The translations under genes and the position numbers were made by a program. A DNA stretch of 64,000 nt from JAZKDW01 sp040387375 (GTDB taxonomy: Bacteria > Pseudomonadota > Gammaproteobacteria > Burkholderiales > Burkholderiaceae_D): assembly GCA_040387375.1 (NCBI GenBank), contig JAZKDW010000028.1:1-64000 (forward strand), written 5' to 3'. The notes beneath the pieces were generated by a model. It was not told the origin of the DNA, ran no database searches, and worked only from the letters and a program-made list of their open reading frames with translations. Each line of letters begins with the position of its first letter. The stretch's first letter is position 1. Positions 53,545-62,534 of the stretch are shown piece by piece.

Positions 53545-54174
53545 TCATGCGAAATCCAATGTCCTGCCAGCCATCAGCGCCGGCAACACCACACCGCCCA
53601 GGATTTCAGCATCAAACAGGAAACCTGCGATCCGGCGCGCCGGATCGGCGCACGCTGATGCGGCAGCGGTTATCTGCAGCAGGCTCTTTTGCTCGCTGTG
53701 CAGGGCGGCGTCCTGCGCGGCATCAATGCGGATCAGGCCGGGATGCGACGGATCTTCAAGGATGCAGGACGGCTGATAAGGACAGCGGGTCATGATCAAT
53801 GCCGATATCGGTGCAATCATTGCAGCGGCATCAATGTGCTGGATGGGCGCATGATCATCGTGCAGTATGATTTTCAATTCCACTACGCGCGCGATCTCGT
53901 TGATCCGCTTTTGCAAGGATGGATGTTCGAGCGGCACCAGCAACGCACCACAGCGCAGCAGCGCTACATACAGCACCAGCGCATCCGGATGCCCCTGCCC
54001 GCAATACGCGACGGCATCACCGCTTTTGATGCCCCACTCCGCCTGCAACCGTGCGGTGGCCCGTTCAATGCGTGACCACAATTTCCGATAGCTTGCGATA
54101 CGATGGCGCGATGTATACGCGATCGTTTCCGGCTGGATGCGCGCATGCTGGCTTAACTGGGTAAACAGGTTCAT
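53545..54174 (-). CDS. Truncated AMP-binding-enzyme-like protein
   Basis: 209 residues resembling only the N-terminal subdomain of acyl-CoA/AMP-forming ligases: a start like MNLFTQLSQHARIQPETIAY, YRKLWSRIERATARL, GDAVAYCGQGHPDALVLYVALLRCGALLVPLEHP. The chain then drifts away. The P-loop TSGSTGxPK motif and the whole C-terminal catalytic half are absent, so it cannot adenylate a substrate. It has a proper ATG and no internal stops, so it is either a stable truncated paralogue with a binding role or a gene fragment. Next to msrA and divergent from the flavin reductase. Confidence 0.65.
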   Translation of the reverse strand: MNLFTQLSQHARIQPETIAYTSRHRIASYRKLWSRIERATARLQAEWGIKSGDAVAYCGQGHPDALVLYVALLRCGALLVPLEHPSLQKRINEIARVVELKIILHDDHAPIQHIDAAAMIAPISALIMTRCPYQPSCILEDPSHPGLIRIDAAQDAALHSEQKSLLQITAAASACADPARRIAGFLFDAEILGGVVLPALMAGRTLDFA

Positions 54175-54287
54175 GTTAGCTATGATGTAAACAAATGTGG
54201 ATCTGAGTTAATGAATAAAACCACATGGTTCGCTATTAAACTTGTTTTTCAGCATAATTACTAACTTTACCTGACTTGCCACTTCAG

Positions 54288-54821
54288 ATGCCTCCACCAT
54301 CGCCCGGCGCACTCTCTCCGGAATTCGACGCCAGCCATTTTCGCCGTGCCTTGTCGCAGTTCGCCACGGGGGTCACTGTCATCACGACACGGCTGCCGGA
54401 CGGCAGTTTTGCGGGTTTGACTGCCAGTTCATTCAATTCAGTGTCGATCGATCCGCCGCTGGTGCTGTGGAGTCTAGGCCAGGCCGCAAGCAGCATGCCG
54501 GCATTTACCGACACCTCGCATTATGTGATCAATGTGCTGGCAGCCGGTCAGGACGAACTTGCCACACGTTTTTCGCGCCGCCTCGACAACCGTTTTGAAG
54601 GGGTGGATTTTGAACTGTCGCGCACCGGCCTGCCGATACTCAAGGGCGTTGCGGCCTGGTTCGAATGTCATAACCGCAGCCGCTATCCCGAGGGGGATCA
54701 TGTGATCTTTGTAGGAGAGGTGGAACGCTGCGATGTCCAGCCGCAGGCGCCGCTGGTGTTCCATGGCGGCCGTTTTGTCTCGCTGACTGACGACAACGCT
54801 GACGCTAATGCGGCAGATTGA
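54288..54821 (+). CDS. Flavin reductase family protein
   Basis: 177 residues, FMN-binding split barrel of the HpaC/DIM6-NTAB type, which reduces FMN or FAD with NAD(P)H for two-component monooxygenases. Segments: FRRALSQFATGVTVITTR, GLTASSFNSVSIDPPLVLWSLG, YVINVLAAGQDELATRFS, GDHVIFVGEVERC and PLVFHGGRFV. It could supply reduced flavin to the LLM oxidoreductase at 40 kb, but there is no linkage. ATG 54288 chosen over TTG 54276. Its stop directly abuts the convergent sua5 stop. Confidence 0.9.
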   Translation: MPPPSPGALSPEFDASHFRRALSQFATGVTVITTRLPDGSFAGLTASSFNSVSIDPPLVLWSLGQAASSMPAFTDTSHYVINVLAAGQDELATRFSRRLDNRFEGVDFELSRTGLPILKGVAAWFECHNRSRYPEGDHVIFVGEVERCDVQPQAPLVFHGGRFVSLTDDNADANAAD

Positions 54822-55880
54822 TCAGGCCACAGAATTGCCGGTCAGCCGGTCCAGCACATTGACCGAATCAAACGCTGCGCGGCGCAAACGGTCATTAATG
54901 CCTTGCCATTGCTGATCCTGGGGCGGCGACTCGACCAGGATGATTTCCGCCTGCGCCGCGTCCATTTCACGCAAGCCGGCATACAGTGCGTGTGCATATC
55001 CTTCCGGCGCCGCCGGCAAGGTAATGCGCGTCACATCGGCAGACGTTTCCAGCGCCGAATAATGGATCAGCGCGACCCGCCTTCCCGCTGCGGCAAGCCG
55101 CTGCAGCGCAGCCGGCAGCCGGGCCGCATCGACCATGGCGACCGGCGTAGCTGGCGCGTAGTGGGCATCGAGCGTGCCGGACGCCCGCGGCGCGCCGGTA
55201 TCGGGCCTGCCTGGCAATACGCCGAGCACCGCGGCAATCTGTTGCGCGCTAACCTTTCCGGGCCGCAGAAGTACCGGGCCGTGCGTTGCCATGCGCGACA
55301 AGTCGATGATGGTCGATTCGATGCCGACCTCACTCTGTCCGCCATCCAGGATGCAGGCTATCGGACTGCCTGCTCCGGCGCCAAACTCATCTCGCACATG
55401 CTGCGCCGTGGTCGGACTGACATGCCCGAACCGGTTGGCTGACGGACCGGCAATACCACCCTGGCCACCCTTGAATGCGCGCAGCAATGCCTGCGCCACG
55501 GGATGTGACGGACACCGCAAGCCAATCGAATCCTGACCGCCCGCGACGGCATCCGGAACATGCGCAGCGCGTTTCAGGATCAGCGTCAGCGGCCCCGGCC
55601 AGAATGCGTCAATCAGCTTGTGTGCTTCGTCTGGCACCGAGGCGGCCCAATACGCGACATCCGCGTCCGGCGCCAGATGCACGATCACGGGATGATTTGA
55701 TGGCCGGCCTTTGGCGGCAAAGATCGCGGCGACCGCCGCCGGATTTTCGGCGTCCGCACCAAGGCCGTATACAGTCTCGGTAGGGAACGCCACCAGGCCA
55801 CCGGATTCGAGAATCGCGGCGGCCTGGTTGATGTCTGCGCTGGTTGCCGTATTGATGGAGAGCCCTGCCAGATCGGTCAG
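54822..55880 (-). CDS. sua5: L-threonylcarbamoyladenylate synthase, probable CTG start
   Basis: 352 residues if it begins at CTG 55880. The enzyme makes threonylcarbamoyl-AMP for tRNA t6A. YrdC domain: LVAFPTETVYGLGADA, FAAKGRPSNHPVIVHL, WPGPLTLIL, GLRCPSHPVA, GPSANRFGHVSPT, GGQSEVGIESTI; a Sua5 C-terminal domain follows from about 220 (RASGTLDAHYAPATPV). The first standard start codon is GTG 55793, which removes the family's first helix and strand. Upstream of it, an in-frame, family-like stretch (SINTATSADINQAAAILESG) runs back to CTG 55880, which overlaps the purC TGA as CTGA. That is the usual ATGA coupling with a non-standard start codon. Confidence 0.85.
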   Translation of the reverse strand: MTDLAGLSINTATSADINQAAAILESGGLVAFPTETVYGLGADAENPAAVAAIFAAKGRPSNHPVIVHLAPDADVAYWAASVPDEAHKLIDAFWPGPLTLILKRAAHVPDAVAGGQDSIGLRCPSHPVAQALLRAFKGGQGGIAGPSANRFGHVSPTTAQHVRDEFGAGAGSPIACILDGGQSEVGIESTIIDLSRMATHGPVLLRPGKVSAQQIAAVLGVLPGRPDTGAPRASGTLDAHYAPATPVAMVDAARLPAALQRLAAAGRRVALIHYSALETSADVTRITLPAAPEGYAHALYAGLREMDAAQAEIILVESPPQDQQWQGINDRLRRAAFDSVNVLDRLTGNSVA

Positions 55881-56755
55881 GCGGTCAGCAAACGCAGCGC
55901 TTCTGCGTATTTTTCACCGGTCTGTTGCGCTACTTCATCGGGCAGGCGCGGCGCTGGCGCCTTCTTGTTCCACGACTGCGTCTCCAGCCAGTCGCGCACA
56001 AATTGCTTGTCGAACGATGGCGGCGACATGCCGACCCGGTAACTCGACGCCGGCCAGAAACGTGATGAATCGGGGGTCAGTATTTCGTCGATCAGAAAAA
56101 TCTTGCCATCGTCATCCAGACCGAATTCAAATTTTGTGTCGGCGATGATGATGCCTTTGGTGGCGGCAAATTCAGCCGCTTCCGTGTACAGCTGGATCGC
56201 TGCATCGCGCACCTTGCGGGCGACATCGGCGCCGACGATTTTTTCCGCTTCTTCAAACGAAATATTTTCGTCGTGCTGCCCCATCGGCGCCTTGGTCGAT
56301 GGCGTAAAAATGGTCTCCGGCAGTTTTTGCGCTTCTTGCAGGCCGGCCGGCAACGGGATGCCGCACACGGCGCCGGTCTTTTGATAATCCTTCCAGCCGG
56401 AGCCGATCAGGTAACCGCGCACGATTGCTTCAATCGCCAGCGGCTTGAATTTTTTCACCACGACCGCACGGCCTTCGACCTGCTCGCGTTCTTCCGGGGC
56501 CACGACCGTGACCGGATCGATGTCGGTCATGTGATGCGGCATCAGATGGCCGAATTTCTTGAACCAGAAATTCGACATCGAGGTCAGTACCTGGCCCTTG
56601 TTCGGAATCGCATCATCGAGGATGACGTCGAATGCCGACAGGCGGTCGGTCTGGATCACCAGCAATTTGTCGTCGCCTACCGCATAAATGTCGCGCACTT
56701 TTCCCTGGTGCAGAAAGGGGAGTGATTTGATATTGGTTTGTAATACGCCAGCCAT
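55877..56755 (-). CDS. purC: Phosphoribosylaminoimidazole-succinocarboxamide synthase
   Basis: 292 residues, the long SAICAR synthase form. It joins aspartate to CAIR using ATP in purine synthesis. Seen: LHQGKVRDIY, DRLSAFDVIL, PNKGQVLTSMSNFWF, RGYLIGSGWKDYQKTGAV, IIADTKFEFGLD and ILTPDSSRFWPA. It is 24 bp downstream of purE and overlaps sua5. The operon order is pgk, pyk, fba, purE, purC, sua5, all on the minus strand. Confidence 0.95.
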   Translation of the reverse strand: MAGVLQTNIKSLPFLHQGKVRDIYAVGDDKLLVIQTDRLSAFDVILDDAIPNKGQVLTSMSNFWFKKFGHLMPHHMTDIDPVTVVAPEEREQVEGRAVVVKKFKPLAIEAIVRGYLIGSGWKDYQKTGAVCGIPLPAGLQEAQKLPETIFTPSTKAPMGQHDENISFEEAEKIVGADVARKVRDAAIQLYTEAAEFAATKGIIIADTKFEFGLDDDGKIFLIDEILTPDSSRFWPASSYRVGMSPPSFDKQFVRDWLETQSWNKKAPAPRLPDEVAQQTGEKYAEALRLLTA

Positions 56756-56779
56756 GATGTTTTCCGATTCCTTAAGCGA

Positions 56780-57277
56780 TTAATTCAATTCAGGCAATGT
56801 CAGGTTGCGCACTTTTTCCGCCTGCTTCTCGCGGAAGGAAATCAGCTTTGCCTTCATCGCCGGGTCGTTCAGCGCCAGCATTGCCACCACCGACAAACCG
56901 GCATTGGCGGCGCCCGCTTCGCCGATTGCCAGCGTCGGCACCGGAATTCCCTTCGGCATCTGCACCATCGCCAGCAATGAATCGAGTCCCTTCAGGTATT
57001 TCGACGGGATCGGCACGCCGAAGGTCGGCAATATCGTTTTTGCGGCAACCACACCCGCCAGATGCGCTGCGGCGCCGGCGCCAGCGATGAACGCCTGGCA
57101 GCCGCGCGCCTCCATGTCGTCGATCCACGCTTCCAGTTCAACCGGTGTGCGGTGTGCGGACAAGGCACGCGCGTCATAAGGAATGCCGAAATCCTTGCAT
57201 ACCTGCGCCGCTTCTTTCATTACGTCCCAATCCGACGTGGACCCCATGACGATACCAACCAAGATTTTTTCAGACAT
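56780..57277 (-). CDS. purE: N5-carboxyaminoimidazole ribonucleotide mutase
   Basis: 165 residues. Class I PurE converts N5-CAIR to CAIR. Motifs: GIVMGSTSDWDVMKEAAQ, LSAHRTPVELEAW, IAGAGAAAHLAGVVAAKT, GVPIPSKYLKGLDSLLA and MPKGIPVPTLAIG. Full length; no PurK is in the adjacent region, so the ATPase partner lies outside the window. Confidence 0.95.
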   Translation of the reverse strand: MSEKILVGIVMGSTSDWDVMKEAAQVCKDFGIPYDARALSAHRTPVELEAWIDDMEARGCQAFIAGAGAAAHLAGVVAAKTILPTFGVPIPSKYLKGLDSLLAMVQMPKGIPVPTLAIGEAGAANAGLSVVAMLALNDPAMKAKLISFREKQAEKVRNLTLPELN

Positions 57278-57350
57278 TTTTTTGTAGGATAAGTTAAAAA
57301 ATTTTCACGATCCGACCTCATCCGCAGTATACCGGGATGAGTTCGGCGCC

Positions 57351-58415
57351 TTATTTGACGATCTGCGCCAATCCGCCTTTTTTGTAGCTCTCTGCCATTT
57401 TTTCAAGTGCGATAGGCTTGATCTTTGCCGCCTGGCCTTCACAACCGAAGGACAGGTAACGCGCCTTGCAAACCTGCTTGGCGGCTTCACGCGCTGGCTT
57501 CAGGTAATCGCGGGGATCGAACTTGGACGGGTTTTCCGCCAGATAACGGCGGATGGCGCCAGTCATCGCCAGACGGATATCGGTGTCGATGTTGATCTTG
57601 CGCACGCCGTGCTTGATGCCTTCCTGAATTTCTTCCACCGGCACGCCATAGGTTTCTTTCATGTCGCCGCCAAACTCGCGAATTTCAGCCAGCAATTCCT
57701 GCGGCACCGATGACGAGCCATGCATCACCAGATGGGTGTTGGGAATGCGTGCATGGATTTCGCGGATGCGCTCGATCGCGAGGATGTCGCCGGTCGGCTT
57801 GCGGGAAAACTTGTAGGCGCCATGCGAGGTGCCGATGGCGATTGCCAGCGCATCACATTGCGTCAGCTTGACAAAATCCGCCGCCTGCGCAACGTCAGTC
57901 AGCAATTGCTCGCGCGTCATTTTGCCATCTGCGCCGTGACCGTCTTCCTTGTCGCCCATCATGGTTTCGAGCGATCCAAGCACGCCGAGTTCAGCCTCGA
58001 CCGTAACGCCGATCGCATGCGAAAAATCGACGACCCGGCGCGAAACCTCGATGTTGTATTCGTAATCGGCTACCGATTTTCCATCTTCCATCAGCGAACC
58101 ATCCATCATCACCGAGGTAAATCCGGAGCGGATCGCGGCCATGCAAACCGCAGGCGACTGTCCATGATCCTGGTGCATGACGACCGGAATATGCGGATAG
58201 GCTTCGACTGCGGCCTCGATCAAATGGCGCAGGAATGCTTCACCGGCAAATTTGCGGGCGCCTGCCGATGCCTGCATGATGACCGGCGCGCCGACTTCAT
58301 CCGCTGCCTGCATGATGGCGGTGACTTGCTCCAGGTTATTGACGTTGAACGCAGGCAGACCGTAGCCGTTTTCAGCAGCGTGGTCCAGCAATTGGCGCAT
58401 AGATACGAGAGGCAT
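57351..58415 (-). CDS. fba: Fructose-bisphosphate aldolase, class II
   Basis: 354 residues. Zn-dependent class IIA-type aldolase of the Calvin-cycle/proteobacterial subtype. Seen: AFNVNNLEQVTAIMQAA, VVMHQDHGQSPAVC (zinc ligands), SVMMDGSLMEDGKS, VEAELGVLGSLE, AIGTSHGAYKF, LVMHGSSSVP and KINIDTDIRLAMTGAIR. ATG 58415. A 176-bp repeat separates it from pyk. Acts in glycolysis and gluconeogenesis alongside pyk and pgk. Confidence 0.95.
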   Translation of the reverse strand: MPLVSMRQLLDHAAENGYGLPAFNVNNLEQVTAIMQAADEVGAPVIMQASAGARKFAGEAFLRHLIEAAVEAYPHIPVVMHQDHGQSPAVCMAAIRSGFTSVMMDGSLMEDGKSVADYEYNIEVSRRVVDFSHAIGVTVEAELGVLGSLETMMGDKEDGHGADGKMTREQLLTDVAQAADFVKLTQCDALAIAIGTSHGAYKFSRKPTGDILAIERIREIHARIPNTHLVMHGSSSVPQELLAEIREFGGDMKETYGVPVEEIQEGIKHGVRKINIDTDIRLAMTGAIRRYLAENPSKFDPRDYLKPAREAAKQVCKARYLSFGCEGQAAKIKPIALEKMAESYKKGGLAQIVK

Positions 58416-58447
58416 GGTAGTTCTCCAGAGGGATAGTAATTAGTATG

Positions 58448-58623
58448 AAGTACCCGGCCGGAATAAATTGTGAGTGTCTGCGGCCCTCGGCGGGCCCCCC
58501 TGACCGGCGCGCTGCGGCGTTGCCCGGCCCTTGCAGTGCTAGCACTGCGGCGGCCCGGGCGCCTTGCATCACATCCGATCAGAACCACATCCATCTCCCA
58601 ATTTATTCCGGCCGGGTACTTAG
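58448..58623. repeat. 176-bp inverted-terminus repeat, copy 2
   Basis: It begins AAGTACCCGGCCGGAATAAA and ends with the complement TTATTCCGGCCGGGTACTTAG, which is split here as TTATTCCGG and CCGGGTACTTAG. The palindrome GCAGTGCTAGCACTGC is at 58533-58548. It is the inverted counterpart of the element at 47677-47840, with about 12 extra bases near 58488-58505. It lies between pyk and fba in a co-directional operon, and the pyk stop codon (58620-58622) lies within its terminal repeat. Confidence 0.82.
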
Positions 58624-60047
58624 CCGATTTTCATGATTTTAAGTGCGTTGGTACCGCCGGCCTGACCCATCGGCTGGCCCCAGGTAACCACAATCGTGTC
58701 ACCTTTCTGTACCACGCCTTTAGCCAGTAGCAAATCCTGGGCCGCCTGCAGCACCAGCTCGCTATCGGTGGCTTGCGCCAGTTCCAGCGTGCGCACGTTG
58801 CGGTACAACGATGCCTTGCGCTGGGTGGTGATGCTCGGCGTCATGGCGAAAATCGGAATGTCGATATTATGCCTGCTCATCCACAGGGCGGTCGAACCGG
58901 ACTCCGTCAGCGCAACGATCGCCTTGACCCGCAGATGATAGGCGGTGAACAGGGCGCCATAGGCAATCGACTGGTCGATGCGGGTAAAAGTTACATTCAG
59001 GAAGTCGGCATCGAGCCGGCAATCTTCGGATTTTTCCGCTTCAATGCAAATGGCGGCCATTGTTTCGATGGTCTCGACCGGATATCGGCCGGTTGCGGTC
59101 TCGGCCGATGTCATGACGGCATCGGTGCCATCGAGCACGGCGTTGGCGACATCGGACACTTCAGCCCGCGTCGGCACCGCGTTGACAATCATCGATTCCA
59201 TCATTTGCGTGGCGGTGATCGTCAGCTTGTTGGAAGCGCGCGCCATCCTGATCATGCGTTTTTGCAGCGCCGGCACGGCAGCATTGCCGACCTCGACCGC
59301 AAGATCGCCGCGCGCAACCATGATGCCATCCGACGCATCCAGGATTTCCTGCAACACCGGAATCGCTTCGGCGCGCTCGATCTTGGCGATCATCAAGGGC
59401 TTGTGCCGGTATTCTTCGCCGGCGATGTTGGCCAGCTGGCGCGCCATCATCATGTCGGTTGCGCTTTTGGGGAACGACACCGCAACATAATCGGCCTGAA
59501 AACTCATCGCCGTACGGATATCTTCCATATCCTTGGCGGTCAGCGCCGGCGCCGACAAACCGCCGCCCTGGCGATTGATGCCCTTGTTGTTGGACAGTTC
59601 ACCACCGATCTTGACGGTGGTGTGGATCTGGCTGCCGAACACCTTGTCGACCACCAGTACGATAAAACCGTCATTCAGCAGCAATACATCGCCCACCTTC
59701 AGGTCGCGCGGCAATTCCTTGTAGTCGAGGCCAACCTGGTCCTGGTCGCCCAGTACACAGCTGGCGTCGAGTACAAATTTGGCGCCATTCTGCAACTCGA
59801 TCTTGCCGTCCTTGAATTTGCCGATCCTGATTTTCGGGCCTTGCAGATCCGCCATGATCGCGACTTCGCGGCCGCAGGAGGCGGCGACCTGCCGCACCAG
59901 CGTCGCGCGGTCGATATGGTCCTGCGCCTTGCCATGGGAAAAATTAAGCCGCACCACGTCAACACCCGCCACAATCATTTTGGTGAGGGTCTCGACATCG
60001 CTGGACGCGGGGCCGATGGTGGCGACGATCTTGGTTGCTCTCTGCAT
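58620..60047 (-). CDS. pyk: Pyruvate kinase
   Basis: 475 residues. It transfers phosphate from phosphoenolpyruvate to ADP. Motifs: IVATIGPASSDVETLTKMI, VVRLNFSHGKAQDH, DLQGPKIRIGKF, LTAKDMEDI, MIAKIERAEAIPVLQEI, MVARGDLAVEVG, TATQMMESMI and VLDGTDAVMTSAETATGRYP. The C-terminal allosteric domain is complete enough, but the last residues (LKIMKIG) end with a stop codon supplied by the repeat element. Confidence 0.95.
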   Translation of the reverse strand: MQRATKIVATIGPASSDVETLTKMIVAGVDVVRLNFSHGKAQDHIDRATLVRQVAASCGREVAIMADLQGPKIRIGKFKDGKIELQNGAKFVLDASCVLGDQDQVGLDYKELPRDLKVGDVLLLNDGFIVLVVDKVFGSQIHTTVKIGGELSNNKGINRQGGGLSAPALTAKDMEDIRTAMSFQADYVAVSFPKSATDMMMARQLANIAGEEYRHKPLMIAKIERAEAIPVLQEILDASDGIMVARGDLAVEVGNAAVPALQKRMIRMARASNKLTITATQMMESMIVNAVPTRAEVSDVANAVLDGTDAVMTSAETATGRYPVETIETMAAICIEAEKSEDCRLDADFLNVTFTRIDQSIAYGALFTAYHLRVKAIVALTESGSTALWMSRHNIDIPIFAMTPSITTQRKASLYRNVRTLELAQATDSELVLQAAQDLLLAKGVVQKGDTIVVTWGQPMGQAGGTNALKIMKIG

Positions 60048-60087
60048 CAGGTTTCCTTGTGGACTACATACGCTACGTCAATGATGA

Positions 60088-61281
60088 TTATCCGGCGGCC
60101 CGCTGCATCAGTATCTCGACCGCCGGCAGTGTTTTCCCTTCCAGGAATTCGAGGAATGCGCCGCCGCCGGTCGAGATGTAATCGATCTCGTCGGCGATAT
60201 TATATTTTGCAATGGCAGCCACGGTATCGCCACCGCCTGCGATCGAAAATCCGCTGGATCCCGCAATCGCCAGCGCCAGGGTTTTGGTGCCATGACCGAA
60301 CTGGTCAAATTCGAACACACCCACCGGGCCGTTCCAGACGATGGTGCCGGCCTGCGCGATTTGCGCGGCCAGCGTCGCCGCGGTCTTCGGTCCGATGTCG
60401 AGGATCATGTCATCGCCGGCGACATCCGCGACATCCTTGACGGTCGCTTCCGCGGTTGGTGAAAATTCTTTGGCGCACACGACATCGACCGGAATCGGCA
60501 CCGATGCGCCGCGTTTGGCCATCATGTCGATGATGGTTTTGGCGTCGTTGACCAGATCGGCTTCCGCCAGCGATTTGCCGATCTTCAGGCCGGCCGCCAG
60601 CATGAAGGTATTGGCAATGCCGCCGCCGACGATCAGGTTGTCGACCTTGTCGGCCAGTGTTTTCAGGATGCTGAGTTTGGTCGAGACCTTGGATCCGGCG
60701 ACGATGGCAACCAGTGGCCGTGCCGGCTGGCCCAGGGCTTTGCCTAGTGCATCGAGTTCAGCCGCCAGCAACGGGCCGGCACAGGCGACGGGGGCAAATT
60801 TGGCGATGCCGTGTGTGCTCGCTTCGGCGCGGTGTGCGGTGCCGAAGGCGTCGTTGACATACACGTCGCACAGACGGGCCATCTTTTGCGCGAGTTCATC
60901 GCTGTTTTTCTTTTCGCCTTTATTGACGCGGCAATTTTCGAGCAGAACCACCTGACCGGGTGCGACATCGACGCCATCGACCCAATCCTGCTTCAGTTCC
61001 ACCGGCTGGCCCAGCAACGCGGAAAGACGGGTCGCGATCGGCGCCAGCGAATCTTGCGGCGTCAGCTGGCCTTCGGTCGGCCGCCCCAGATGGGATGTCA
61101 CCATCACGGCGGCGCCGGCGGCCAGCGCCTGGCGGATCGCCGGCACGGATGCCCGGATGCGCGTATCTTCGGTTATATTGCCGGCATCGTCTTGCGGCAC
61201 GTTGAGATCGGCGCGGATGAATACACGTTTGCCCTGAAGCTTGCCTTGTGCGATCAAGTCGCTCAATCGATTGAATTGCAT
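60088..61281 (-). CDS. pgk: Phosphoglycerate kinase
   Basis: 397 residues. Makes ATP and 3-phosphoglycerate in glycolysis. Motifs: KRVFIRADLNVPQD, VMVTSHLGRPTEGQL, VLLENCRVNKGEKKN, YVNDAFGTAHRAEAST, IVAGSKVSTKL, NLIVGGGIANTFMLA, IVWNGPVGVFEF and IAGGGDTVAAI...STGGGAFLEFLEG. ATG 61281 was chosen; a TTG three codons earlier is possible. First gene of the minus-strand glycolysis/purine operon. The 313-bp gap to ilvE (61282-61594) is the divergent promoter region, with no other gene seen. Confidence 0.95.
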   Translation of the reverse strand: MQFNRLSDLIAQGKLQGKRVFIRADLNVPQDDAGNITEDTRIRASVPAIRQALAAGAAVMVTSHLGRPTEGQLTPQDSLAPIATRLSALLGQPVELKQDWVDGVDVAPGQVVLLENCRVNKGEKKNSDELAQKMARLCDVYVNDAFGTAHRAEASTHGIAKFAPVACAGPLLAAELDALGKALGQPARPLVAIVAGSKVSTKLSILKTLADKVDNLIVGGGIANTFMLAAGLKIGKSLAEADLVNDAKTIIDMMAKRGASVPIPVDVVCAKEFSPTAEATVKDVADVAGDDMILDIGPKTAATLAAQIAQAGTIVWNGPVGVFEFDQFGHGTKTLALAIAGSSGFSIAGGGDTVAAIAKYNIADEIDYISTGGGAFLEFLEGKTLPAVEILMQRAAG

Positions 61282-61594
61282 GATGGCCAATTAACTGTAT
61301 GAGAAGAAAAGCCGCTATTTTACCCCACCGTAATACGTCAAAAAATCGTTTTTACATGCCAAAAAGGTAAATGCGCACTGCATGGGCCTACGCGGTTTGC
61401 TCATTGGCCTCCGGTTTGGGGCTCAATGACCGTTCGACCGCAATAGGGAACCACTTATGCACGCCAATGCGCCTTCCTGTTGCCATTTTTTCAGCAATCG
61501 GTGAATTTCTTGCAGCCGTATTTTACCGAGGAAGCTTTCCGCTCGTCTGAATCCGTTAAAATCTGGTTTTGCGACAATCAATGGAGGTTTTACC

Positions 61595-62515
61595 ATGTCG
61601 ATGGCTGACCGTGACGGTAAAATTTGGAAAGACGGCAAACTGATCGACTGGCGGGATGCCACCATCCATGTGCTGACACATTCCTTGCACTACGGGATGG
61701 GGGTATTTGAGGGCGTGCGCGCTTACAAGACACCGCAGGGCACCGCGATTTTCCGCTTGAAAGAACATACGCAACGCCTGTTCAACTCAGCCAAGATTTT
61801 CCAGCTTGAGATTCCGTACGATATGGAAACGGTGATGGAAGCGCAGCGCCAGGTCGTGCGCGAAAACCAGCTGGAATCCTGCTATTTGCGGCCGCTGGTA
61901 TGGATCGGCTCCGAGAAACTGGGCATTTCCGCCAAGGGCAATACGATTCATATCGCGATCGCGGCCTGGCCGTGGGGCGCTTATCTCGGCGAAGATGGCC
62001 TTGCCAAAGGCATACGCGTCAAGACGTCGTCCTTTGCCCGCCACCATGTCAATGTGTCACTGGTGCGCGCCAAGGCCAGCGGTTATTACATCAATTCCAT
62101 CCTGGCGAACCAGGAAGCGCTGACCGACGGCTACGATGAAGCATTGCTGCTCGATACCGACGGTTACGTGTCGGAGGGCTCCGGCGAAAACGTATTCATC
62201 GTCCGGGGCGGCAAGATATATACGCCGGATCTGGCCTCCTGCCTTGATGGCATCACGCGCGATGCGGTATTGACGATGGCGCGCGACATGGGCATCGAGG
62301 TGATCGAAAAACGCATTACCCGTGATGAAATGTACTGCTGTGACGAAGCGTTCTTCACCGGCACAGCCGCCGAGATCACGCCGATCCGCGAACTGGACAA
62401 TCGCCAGCTCGGGGATGGCAAACGCGGCCCGATCACTGAAAAATTGCAATCGCTGTTCTTTGATATCGTGGCCGGCAAGGCGCCGCAATATCAACATTGG
62501 CTTACCCTAGTTTAA
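61595..62515 (+). CDS. ilvE: Branched-chain-amino-acid aminotransferase
   Basis: 306 residues, fold-type IV PLP enzyme forming Leu, Ile and Val from the 2-oxo acids. HYGMGVFEGVRAY near the start, LRPLVWIGSE, the catalytic lysine K160 in SLVRAKASGYY, EALLLDTDGYVSEGSGENVF, and EAFFTGTAAEITPI. GGAGG lies before ATG 61595. The CHCC zinc-finger gene follows 19 bp later, so they are probably co-transcribed. Confidence 0.94.
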   Translation: MSMADRDGKIWKDGKLIDWRDATIHVLTHSLHYGMGVFEGVRAYKTPQGTAIFRLKEHTQRLFNSAKIFQLEIPYDMETVMEAQRQVVRENQLESCYLRPLVWIGSEKLGISAKGNTIHIAIAAWPWGAYLGEDGLAKGIRVKTSSFARHHVNVSLVRAKASGYYINSILANQEALTDGYDEALLLDTDGYVSEGSGENVFIVRGGKIYTPDLASCLDGITRDAVLTMARDMGIEVIEKRITRDEMYCCDEAFFTGTAAEITPIRELDNRQLGDGKRGPITEKLQSLFFDIVAGKAPQYQHWLTLV

Positions 62516-62534
62516 TAAGAATCCGGAAAATCAG

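Noticed and set aside
60000..60440. Long plus-strand open frames opposite pyk and pgk (and opposite several other GC-rich genes)
   Set aside because: Antisense shadows of strongly conserved genes, with Arg/His-rich compositions and no homology.
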